Source of the DNA: Fluviicola chungangensis
GTDB lineage: Bacteria > Bacteroidota > Bacteroidia > Flavobacteriales_D > Crocinitomicaceae
Length of the DNA stretch: 64,000 nucleotides
Direction: 5' to 3'
NCBI RefSeq assembly: GCF_007558725.1
Contig: NZ_VLPL01000005.1
Location: 284,437-348,436, forward strand
This document shows, one piece after another, positions 57,392 to 64,000 of the stretch. Below the pieces are notes generated by a model that saw nothing but the letters and a program-made list of their open reading frames with translations, did no database searches and had not been told where the DNA came from. The translations under genes and the position numbers were made by a program. Within the stretch, counting starts at the first letter, position 1. Every line of letters begins with the position of its first letter.

Positions 57392-57955
57392 ATGATCGCT
57401 GGACTTATTATTGGAGGTGTTGTATTGATCTTAATCATTTGGTTAATCTCTATCAACAACCGACTTGTTTCATTGAAAAACAACCGCGAAAGCGCTTTTG
57501 CCGATATCGATGTGCAATTGAAGCAACGTTATGACTTAATCCCGCAATTACTTGGAGCCGTAAAGGGTTACATGAATCACGAAAGCGAAGTATTAACTCG
57601 CGTTACTGAAGCTCGTTCAGGGTATTTGCGTGCAGGAACTATTGCCGAAAAGATCGAGGCAGAAAATAAAATGACTTCTGCAATGAATGGACTGAATATC
57701 CAGTTGGAAGCTTACCCGGATTTAAAAGCAAATACGAATTTCATGCACTTACAGCAGGAAATCAGTGATTTGGAAAACAAACTAGCTGCAGTTCGCCGTT
57801 TCTTCAATTCCTCTACAAAGGAATACAACAATGGAATCGAACAATTCCCAAGCAGTATCATCGCCGGTTTCAAAGGATACAAAACCGAACCGATGTTTGA
57901 TTTGGAAGTTGATCAACGTCAGACATTGGATAAAGCACCGGAAGTTAAATTCTAA
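57392..57955 (+). CDS. lemA: LemA family protein
   Basis: The 187-residue protein has an N-terminal membrane helix (GLIIGGVVLILIIWLISI) followed by a long helical bundle. Family hallmarks are VSLKNNRESAFADIDVQLKQRYDLIPQL and the C-terminal FNSSTKEYNNGIEQFPSSII. LemA proteins accompany HtpX-like proteases in many bacteria and are thought to act in membrane quality control. It lies 9 bp before htpX. A TATATTCG box lies about 25 nt before the start, one base from TAnnTTTG. Confidence 0.95.
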   Translation: MIAGLIIGGVVLILIIWLISINNRLVSLKNNRESAFADIDVQLKQRYDLIPQLLGAVKGYMNHESEVLTRVTEARSGYLRAGTIAEKIEAENKMTSAMNGLNIQLEAYPDLKANTNFMHLQQEISDLENKLAAVRRFFNSSTKEYNNGIEQFPSSIIAGFKGYKTEPMFDLEVDQRQTLDKAPEVKF

Positions 57956-57964
57956 TCGGTTTTA

Positions 57965-58885
57965 ATGGCAGCTTATATTGGTCTTCACGAACAAATTCGA
58001 AGCAATAACCTCAAATCGGCTTTAATATTGGCTGGATTCCCGTTATTAATTTTAGCGGGAGTCTATGCTTTTTTCTTCTTTATGATGGGAGGAAAAGAGC
58101 ACATAGACCAGGTAAATCAACGTTTTATCACCACCATTCCGTTCGTAGTTGGAGGCGTCCTGATTTGGTTCCTGATCGCCTATTTCTTCAATGCTTCTTT
58201 GATTCAAATGGCATCCAGTTCACGGCCTTTGGAACGGAGAGAGAATATGCGGGTTTACAACCTGACGGAAAACCTGTGCATGTCCGTCGGAATGAAAATG
58301 CCACAATTGTTTGTGATCGATTCCCCTGCATTGAATGCTTTTGCCAGCGGAATCAATGAAAAAAGTTATGCAGTTACTCTCACAACCGGGATCATCGAAC
58401 AGTTGAATGACGAAGAACTGGAAGGCGTGATCGCACACGAACTGACACATATCCGGAACAAAGACGTTCGTTTACTGATCGTATCCATTATTTTTGTAGG
58501 AATTCTTTCTTTCGCTGTGGATGTCCTGTTCCGCAATTTACTTTGGGGTGGAGGCAGAAGAGATAAAGATGATAATAAGGGAGTTTTGATTGCCCTGGTA
58601 ATTTCAGCTGTCGCATTATTCCTTTCCATCCTCTTCAAATTCGCTTTGTCCCGCAGGCGCGAATACCTGGCCGATGCGGGTGCTGTACAAATGACACGTA
58701 ATTCACGTGCCATGGCCTCCGCACTTCGCAAAATTTCCGGACATTCGGAAGTTTCCAATGTAAAAAGCGAAGACGTCAAACAGATGTTTATTGAGCACAA
58801 AGCTTTAGACGGAGCAGGATTTGCAAGTTTATTCGCAACCCACCCTCCGATCGAAAAACGCATTGCAGTATTGGAGCAGATGTGA
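57965..58885 (+). CDS. htpX: M48 membrane metalloprotease HtpX-like
   Basis: The 306-residue protein has four hydrophobic segments, two before the catalytic domain (about 20-45 and 60-80) and two after the zinc motif (about 176-195 and 215-236). The zinc motif is VIAHELTHIRNKDVRL with His, Glu and His near residues 159-163; the third ligand is the Glu in RREYLADAGAV. The motif ends with ATHPPIEKRIAVLE. It degrades misfolded membrane proteins at the inner membrane. It pairs with lemA, 9 bp upstream. Confidence 0.93.
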   Translation: MAAYIGLHEQIRSNNLKSALILAGFPLLILAGVYAFFFFMMGGKEHIDQVNQRFITTIPFVVGGVLIWFLIAYFFNASLIQMASSSRPLERRENMRVYNLTENLCMSVGMKMPQLFVIDSPALNAFASGINEKSYAVTLTTGIIEQLNDEELEGVIAHELTHIRNKDVRLLIVSIIFVGILSFAVDVLFRNLLWGGGRRDKDDNKGVLIALVISAVALFLSILFKFALSRRREYLADAGAVQMTRNSRAMASALRKISGHSEVSNVKSEDVKQMFIEHKALDGAGFASLFATHPPIEKRIAVLEQM

Positions 58886-59032
58886 TGCAGTCAAAAACAA
58901 TTCACCAGGTCTTTATCACCTTAGAAATTATTTCCCTTGCTTTCTTTCGCAGGTTTTCCTTCCGCTTGGTTACACTATCATTGATATCAAGGGCGAAAAC
59001 AATTTCGTGGATTTTGAATTGATTGCATATTT

Positions 59033-59380
59033 TTACCTCTCAATCGATTTAAATATTTTCTTTCTAGCTTTCAAAAGTCCATCTAATATTTCAATGGCTA
59101 ACTCATTCAAGGTATTTTTATCTTCGATACCATCAATCCTAAAAACTTTTTCGGATTGTTGGAAATACCATTGTTTAACTTCCTCTGATATTTCATTCTT
59201 TTTAAATCCTACCAATTGAAAAATTCCTTCATGTAAATTCAGCTGTAGTTGTGTGGTATCCAGCCCACTAAGACTTAGATTGTAAAAATGTTTTTGTACT
59301 TTTAAATCATCAGCAATAAAGCCAATAATTAGCTTGAATAAATCTTCAAAAGAAATATTCAAAGTGTTATTGTTATGCAT
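59033..59380 (-). CDS. Small protein of unknown function
   Basis: The 115-residue protein MHNNNTLNISFEDLFKLI... has no signal peptide or membrane helix and is largely helical and acidic-to-basic along its length (ending DGLLKARKKIFKSIER). No family was recognised. After its TGA stop the same frame stays open for 43 more codons (to 58902) with coding-like content; see the finding on that region. It is convergent with htpX. Confidence 0.6.
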   Translation of the reverse strand: MHNNNTLNISFEDLFKLIIGFIADDLKVQKHFYNLSLSGLDTTQLQLNLHEGIFQLVGFKKNEISEEVKQWYFQQSEKVFRIDGIEDKNTLNELAIEILDGLLKARKKIFKSIER

Positions 59381-59501
59381 AAAGTTTACGTAGTGAAAAT
59401 TTGTAAATTAGGTTTTCTTCAAATCAATTTAGAAGTAGGAATATGAAAGTAAACACCTACCAGAAAAGTAGGTTTGCTATCAATTTTTGATATTTAAGAA
59501 G

Positions 59502-59532
59502 GTTACACCCTAGTTTTAAGCTAGGATGTAAC
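59502..59532 (-). terminator. Hairpin after the 59553-63877 operon
   Basis: GTTACACCCTAG (59502-59513) pairs with CTAGGATGTAAC (59521-59532) with one mismatch and a 7-nt loop. It follows the last gene of the operon on the minus strand, though with only a short T-run (CCTTCTT). Confidence 0.6.
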
Positions 59533-59552
59533 AGTCTTTTAATTAATCTCTG

Positions 59553-60017
59553 CTATCGTTTTAAAGTCCATTTGCCAGTTAAAACAGAATTAGATAGCGG
59601 GTTTCCAAATTGATCACGCCAAATGACTTCAAAATATCCATCACTCACAGTATAGGCTCTTCCTTTCCGGGTATAGTTTCCTTCAAGATATATATCTCCA
59701 ACCAAGCCCTCCCAAAAGAGTTGGTCTGAACATACAAATTTGTTATCACCTTCTTTTAGAAGAATATATCCGTTAAAAACTTCAATGTATACTGCTTTTC
59801 CTTGGGATTCGTTCAAATTGAATGCATCATGAATTTTATCCCTGTATTTTTTTCCACGGATCGGTTTTTCATACATTATTCCATAATCTTTGAAAACATC
59901 TCCATTGTCAAACATCAAGCTCATTTCATAGGTATGCTTTCCATTTTCCTTTTTACAGCCTATCACTGCAAATAAAAAGATTACAATAAAAAATGGTATT
60001 AATCTGATTCTAAACAT
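59553..60017 (-). CDS. Lipoprotein of unknown function
   Basis: The 154-residue protein has a lipoprotein signal (IVIFLFAVIGC, Cys21) followed by KKEN. The mature domain is mostly beta (YEMSLMFDNGDVFKDYG, KAVYIEVFNGYILLKEGD, DIYLEGNYTRKGRAYTV) and ends GKWTLKR. No family was recognised. It begins 2 bp after the stop of the previous lipoprotein gene and is the last gene of an operon of exported proteins. Confidence 0.8.
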   Translation of the reverse strand: MFRIRLIPFFIVIFLFAVIGCKKENGKHTYEMSLMFDNGDVFKDYGIMYEKPIRGKKYRDKIHDAFNLNESQGKAVYIEVFNGYILLKEGDNKFVCSDQLFWEGLVGDIYLEGNYTRKGRAYTVSDGYFEVIWRDQFGNPLSNSVLTGKWTLKR

Positions 60018-60019
60018 AT

Positions 60020-60430
60020 CTACTGTTTTCTGGTTAGTCTAAAAGTACCGCTCAAAACATTTCCTGACTCGAATCCAACAAACAGATTATCTGCGTCATT
60101 TTCAGAAGAAGTTATACTCGCATCTATATATAATGCGGGAGCATAAAAATTAGTATTGGTCATTCCTTTATAAGTGCCAACCTTGAATTCTCGCAAAGAG
60201 TTGATATCTCCGATTTCCTTTTTTACCCGAAAATAATAGTTCATTGATTGTAAATAGGGTCCGGACGCCTCGCCTGTCACTGTGTCTTTAACTCCATTTT
60301 TCTCCCAAATGCATACAAAATCGAATCTCCCGGAATCAAGTTCATCCAAAGCTCCCTTTTCCTTTTTGCAGGAAAAAACAAACAATAGAATTAAACTACA
60401 ACTTAGTAACTTTAATGTGTTTTGTTTCAT
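60020..60430 (-). CDS. Lipoprotein of unknown function
   Basis: The 136-residue protein has a lipoprotein signal (LSCSLILLFVFSC, Cys21) and a small beta domain (FDFVCIWEKNGVKDTV, YYFRVKKEIGDINSL, ending GTFRLTRKQ). The ending resembles that of the neighbour lipoprotein (GKWTLKR), so the two may be distant relatives. Its start lies inside the 3' end of the T9SS protein gene, a 35-bp overlap in another frame. No family was recognised. Confidence 0.8.
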   Translation of the reverse strand: MKQNTLKLLSCSLILLFVFSCKKEKGALDELDSGRFDFVCIWEKNGVKDTVTGEASGPYLQSMNYYFRVKKEIGDINSLREFKVGTYKGMTNTNFYAPALYIDASITSSENDADNLFVGFESGNVLSGTFRLTRKQ

Positions 60431-62795
60431 GGCTGTTGAATGTTAGAACAATGGTGTATACTCCTGATGCTAGGTCACTAAGATCGTACAAATAATTGGA
60501 AGGGGCAAATTGTTTGATTTTAGAACCATGCTGATCCAAAACAATTATTTCGCTGAATTCTTTATCTGAGGCGATTTGCACAAAGTCTGTTGTGGGATTT
60601 GGAAATACCGCTACTTCATTTTCAACTGTCGCAGTTAGCCCTAACTGCTGATTGAATAGGACATCGGAATGAAATTCAGAAGGAGTAGGTACTTTCAAAG
60701 GTAAACTTCGGTCTCTACCACTTGCTACCGGAGCAACAAAACTACCCAATTGGTTTTCTAGTCCACATGTTTGACAGGAATCGCTGACAGCAATGGAATA
60801 TGGTGTATTAGACGAAGTGAAATCATTCCCGCAGGTAATTTTTCCTACTTCAATAGTAATACCATCCGGCATGTTGTTTGGATCGTAGATTCCAGCGTCC
60901 AATTGCACATAATCCAAAGCTTTTAATGTGACAGGAGTATTTCCGTAAATGTTCGCATTAACTTTCAGGTTTTCAAAAGCTCCAATCATCAAGCCTGTTC
61001 CCGAATAAACCATCATATCAGTATAGTCATCCGTATTGATATCGTAATCCACTACCCGGTTAATCAGATCATGATACAAGGGTTTATCATCCTCGCTATT
61101 GGCATAAATCAGGTTGTATAGCAACATATAATCCACTCCTGAAAACCACCCCTCGTCAATTCTATATCCAGTTATCTGTGGGGGACCATATTCTTGTGCC
61201 TCGACAATCTCTACTTTTCCATCGTCCCATCTGTCATGGTCGGTGTCAAAAACAAAAGGAACATTCCAATAGTAAGGGATGCCATCCGGATCCTGAACAG
61301 CTGAATAAGGTCCATCAGGTTGTGCATGACCTGGTCGATTAATATTTGTATAACCAAAATTATGTGGTCCAACGCATGGCGCTGCTTCCAGCATGAGATT
61401 CGCATAATCATATCCATGTTGTTTTCTTTCTTCGTCGTTTTCAGTGTCCGGATCCCAACCCCAGAGATAATCATACAATGGCACATACAAACCATCGATG
61501 TGTGCATCTGCACTTTTATTCGCTATAAAACGTGGAACCGGTATTAACCCTGACCCACTATTAGAAATCGTATTCAGAATCAAAGCCATTTTCACATTCA
61601 CATTGTCATCGTAACCATTCCAACCTGAATTCCATATAGCCTCTGCAACAGGATTGTAACTCATAATAGTTGCATAACTTGAAGAACCCAGGCCAATATT
61701 ATTACCAGTTGTAAATAAAGGGTCGGCCACCATTTGCATGGGGATCATATATTGGAAGGGTGATGAGCCAATTTGAACTTCCTTTAAGCGTGGATTGATA
61801 ACTGTCCAATAGGGAGCGCCCGGAATTCCTAATGATGGGTAGAGAATTGGCAAGTTCTGATTTGGTGGTACATTTGTTGTCCCACTAAATTGTCCTGCCA
61901 TTCTTCCAATAATATTGGTACTATGCCGTTGGGCTTCTTCATGGAAATTCATAATGACATCATCAACCCCATCCTTGTCTTTATCAATACCGAATGGCAT
62001 GTCTGGAATGCTCTTTACAATGGTAAAAAAACCCAGTAGTAAACGAATCACCTGATCCTGGCTTTCCTCGCCATAACCGTAAGCCCCTTCATCGAAACCT
62101 TTTTTGTAGTTTACAATTGGGTGCTGAGGTACGTTTAATTTTGGGGCTGAATTTCCATCGCCAGCTACTGTGATATCCCATAATCCGCAATAATCACTTT
62201 GGTTGTAGTTCATTTGTCCGTAATCTATCCCTGTTTTATTATTTGTCAACGAATAATAATTCGAGGTGAAATTAGGTGTATAGTCAGGGAATTGATTTGT
62301 ATTTAAGAAATCGGGGCCTACATCATCCCTAAAAAAATACCCGTTGACATCTGGTTGTAAAGTCGCATCACTTGGTCGAAACGCATCATCATATCCTGGT
62401 TCTGATGAATAAAAAGTTTCAGAAACATAATCCAAGCGCTCAAAGGCTTTGATTGCAAAGTATAGTTCCCTTTCATTGTTTTTTAAATCTGCCCATCTTT
62501 CTTTGTCTGCCAAAATTTTGTGTTCAATGGCAAGCATGGTCAAGTAGTATCCATGCATAATGGTTGCATCCGCCCATTTCATGAACTGCCCACGGGTTAG
62601 ATTTCGGCTTTCTGCAACCAAACTCTGCCCGGGTCCTTCTCCCATAACCATAAAATCGTTTCGTAATCGCCATCTATAAAACCAATACTTAGCATGCCAG
62701 CCGGGCATATTGGGATTTGTTTGACCAAAACTGATCGTCGGAGCAATAATTGAGAACAGAACTGCTCCAAAAAAGGTTAAAACTAGTTTTCTCAT
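60396..62795 (-). CDS. Secreted protein with T9SS sorting domain, unknown catalytic class
   Basis: The 799-residue protein has a signal peptide (LTFFGAVLFSIIAPTISFGQ). A helical region follows (residues about 70-130, MLAIEHKILADKERWADLKNN, KAFERLDYVSETFY), then a long Tyr/Asn/Pro-rich beta region with segments such as YGYGEESQDQVIRLLLGF and DKDKDGVDDVI (possible calcium loop). It ends in a T9SS type A sorting domain (AVFPNPTTDFVQIAS to HIKVTKL). No known enzyme motif was identified. Its start overlaps the stop of the upstream gene by 4 bp (ATGA) and its end overlaps the next lipoprotein gene by 35 bp, so the four genes form a tight operon. Confidence 0.85.
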   Translation of the reverse strand: MRKLVLTFFGAVLFSIIAPTISFGQTNPNMPGWHAKYWFYRWRLRNDFMVMGEGPGQSLVAESRNLTRGQFMKWADATIMHGYYLTMLAIEHKILADKERWADLKNNERELYFAIKAFERLDYVSETFYSSEPGYDDAFRPSDATLQPDVNGYFFRDDVGPDFLNTNQFPDYTPNFTSNYYSLTNNKTGIDYGQMNYNQSDYCGLWDITVAGDGNSAPKLNVPQHPIVNYKKGFDEGAYGYGEESQDQVIRLLLGFFTIVKSIPDMPFGIDKDKDGVDDVIMNFHEEAQRHSTNIIGRMAGQFSGTTNVPPNQNLPILYPSLGIPGAPYWTVINPRLKEVQIGSSPFQYMIPMQMVADPLFTTGNNIGLGSSSYATIMSYNPVAEAIWNSGWNGYDDNVNVKMALILNTISNSGSGLIPVPRFIANKSADAHIDGLYVPLYDYLWGWDPDTENDEERKQHGYDYANLMLEAAPCVGPHNFGYTNINRPGHAQPDGPYSAVQDPDGIPYYWNVPFVFDTDHDRWDDGKVEIVEAQEYGPPQITGYRIDEGWFSGVDYMLLYNLIYANSEDDKPLYHDLINRVVDYDINTDDYTDMMVYSGTGLMIGAFENLKVNANIYGNTPVTLKALDYVQLDAGIYDPNNMPDGITIEVGKITCGNDFTSSNTPYSIAVSDSCQTCGLENQLGSFVAPVASGRDRSLPLKVPTPSEFHSDVLFNQQLGLTATVENEVAVFPNPTTDFVQIASDKEFSEIIVLDQHGSKIKQFAPSNYLYDLSDLASGVYTIVLTFNSHETKHIKVTKL

Positions 62796-63877
62796 GGTTT
62801 CTGTTGTTTGATTGTTTCCAATTCTGCTTTTACTTTTTCTAGTTCTTTGTTTTGCTCAATAAGGTATAAAGTGAGTTCTTCGATCTTTTCCATCATTTTC
62901 ACATTCATTTCAGCAAGATCAATTCCTTCTTCCAACATCACTTTTTCAGACGGGATTGATGGCAAGTGTTTGTGTTCTTTCAAGAAGCTTTCTACATCAC
63001 TCAATGGCATTAATTTATAACCGGGTTCAAAAACATAATCAGCCCAAACATCTGCATCTACTTTGATTTTTCGTGCTCTGGTAAGCCCGTTTGCTTCTAC
63101 ACGGAATGTTTCTGTGGTTCCGTTGTTAATCGATAACATCCCGTTTGTTCCCAAATGAAAGATCTTAGCAGTGCCGTTATCAATTTCCAACTGACCATCC
63201 GCATATAAGGTAAACGGAGAGCGACTGGTTGCCGTATTCATGACCTCTATGATTTTGGTGTCCGGGTTGTCGTATTCGAAGAGCATCAAACGCTGATAAG
63301 GTTTCGTATTCCCAACTGCACTCACCTGAATGGATGCCGTTTGGTTCGTGTTTACCACATTGAATTTTGAAAACGGATTCAAGTCAGCTCCAACGGAAAG
63401 GGATTGATGCGCCCATAAGTGCCCGGAAGTTTTTGCATTCCCCCGACAATCGAATGTGAATTCCGGGTTTGCCGTCCCAACGCCCACACGAACTCCCGGG
63501 CATTCGGTATATATTTTACCCGGCCCGTTATTCCAGAATGGATTTACACCAACAAGATCACAGCTCAGAGAGTAGATTGTTCCAGCCATGGCTTGAACGG
63601 AAAATGCCTGTGTTAAACCGGTTGCATCTTTAACCAAGATGGATTCATTGGTCAGATTAGACAATGTGGGAATGTTGGGCAGGTAAAGGTTTCCTTCTAC
63701 CTTCAAATCCGCTCCAACGCGAGCACTAGATGACATAACTACGGAGTCATTAACTGTAAGAGTTGAGTCAATCCGTGTAGTTCCCGCCACTGTCAAACGT
63801 GCGGTTGGAGCTGTGGAACCCGTGCCGATTCCTACGTTTCCATTCTCAGAAATGTTGTTTTCTTGTGCAAATAATTG
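62792..63877 (-). pseudogene. Surface/tail-fibre-like protein gene, 5' end removed by an IS3-type insertion
   Basis: The minus-strand frame stays open from 62792 to the junction near 63877 and encodes 361 residues that lack a start and most of the signal peptide. The remaining N-terminus, QLFAQENNISENGNVGIGTG, looks like the end of a signal sequence followed by the NGNVGIGT motif common at the head of Bacteroidota tail-fibre-like proteins. The C-terminus has SDVESFLKEHKHLPSIPSEK and a coiled coil (LTLYLIEQNKELEKVKAELE), also typical of that group. Beyond the junction the frame hits a stop at 63896-63898 within the IS end. The first gene of the operon is therefore probably inactive; an internal TTG start at 63796 could only make a version without export signal. 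Confidence 0.75.
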
Positions 63878-64000
63878 TGTAAACTTCCCTAAAAATCAGA
63901 CAGTTTAAAAATATAGATTTAAATTGTCAGAATTATGAAAAAATCGAGATTTACAGAGGCTCAGATTGTAAGTATTTTAAAGGAATACGAAGCCGGTAAG
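63878..64000 (+). mobile_element. Left end of an IS3-family insertion sequence
   Basis: The IS end appears to begin TGTAAACTTCCCTAAAAATC (63878 on), followed by AGACAGTTT, which resembles IS3-family terminal repeats starting with TG and carrying GACAG. The transposase orfA begins at 63935. The rest is outside the window. The exact boundary could be 63876 or 63878; the target duplication cannot be seen. Confidence 0.75.
63935..64000 (+). CDS. IS3-family transposase OrfA (start only)
   Basis: Twenty-two codons are visible before the window ends, beginning MKKSRFTEAQIVSILKEY. This is the usual opening of IS3-family OrfA, whose helix-turn-helix binds the IS ends; OrfB with the DDE motif would follow outside the window, usually by -1 frameshifting. 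Confidence 0.9.
   Translation, partial: MKKSRFTEAQIVSILKEYEAGK

Noticed and set aside
58821..59219. 132-codon plus-strand frame running from the end of htpX across the small minus-strand gene
   Set aside because: It starts inside htpX in another frame and its protein is low in recognisable structure; the minus strand gives the more gene-like reading.

Overview
The window reads as chromosomal DNA of a Bacteroidota (Flavobacteriia-type) bacterium. The evidence is several large secreted proteins ending in type IX secretion (T9SS) sorting domains, many SPII lipoproteins, the rpmB-rpmG-DUF4295-ftsY cluster, the LytS/LytTR pair behind a propeller sensor, and promoters of the Bacteroidota form (TTG, about 20 nt, TAnnTTTG) rather than sigma70 boxes. 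The repeat-rich secreted proteins and gene content suggest Fluviicola or a related Crocinitomicaceae, but that placement is inference.

Layout. 1-2.8 kb: N-terminal 944 codons of a large surface protein with Ig-like repeats, cut by the window edge. 3-6.7 kb: djlA-like co-chaperone, htpG and an FkbM methyltransferase. 6.75-7.2 kb: an ArsR-type regulator gene broken by one in-frame amber codon. 7.2-11.2 kb: a YbiT-type ABC-F protein and a secreted M43 metalloprotease. 11.8-15.2 kb: hisS-hutH-membrane protein operon. 15.3-23.7 kb: a complete seven-gene haem uptake operon (hmuY-T-U-V-S-R and a second HmuY lipoprotein) with a good promoter and terminator, preceded by a LuxR-type regulator. 24.5-28.2 kb: an amidohydrolase followed by an unusual protein combining a degenerate zincin with an alpha/beta-hydrolase. 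28.4-34.7 kb: a 2110-residue secreted M43 protease with eight near-identical 222-bp repeats. 34.9-38.3 kb: housekeeping cluster (ftsY, DUF4295, rpmG, rpmB, cinA). 38.4-44 kb: DUF4197 lipoprotein, nucleoside phosphorylase, small lipoprotein, and a CUB/PKD T9SS protein. 44.4-47.7 kb: fused acyl-CoA mutase icmF. 48-54 kb: propeller histidine kinase plus LytTR regulator, thioesterase, TPR-SpoIIE phosphatase. 54.3-58.9 kb: fatty acid hydroxylase, GNAT, lipoprotein, ArsR-type regulator, lemA and htpX. 59-64 kb: small lipoproteins and a T9SS protein in one overlapping operon whose first gene has been cut by an IS3-family element running off the right edge.

The haem operon is the clearest functional unit: two HmuY-type haem-binding proteins at the surface feed the TonB receptor, the HmuTUV ABC importer brings haem to the cytoplasm and HmuS handles it there. 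The most interesting less-described items are the dead-zincin/hydrolase fusion, the intact and broken paralogous ArsR-type regulators with matching promoters, the direct repeats around the intact copy and lemA, the repeat element that starts at two stop codons, and the ABC-F protein in which exactly one of its two composite ATP sites is degenerate. No tRNA, rRNA or CRISPR array was recognised.
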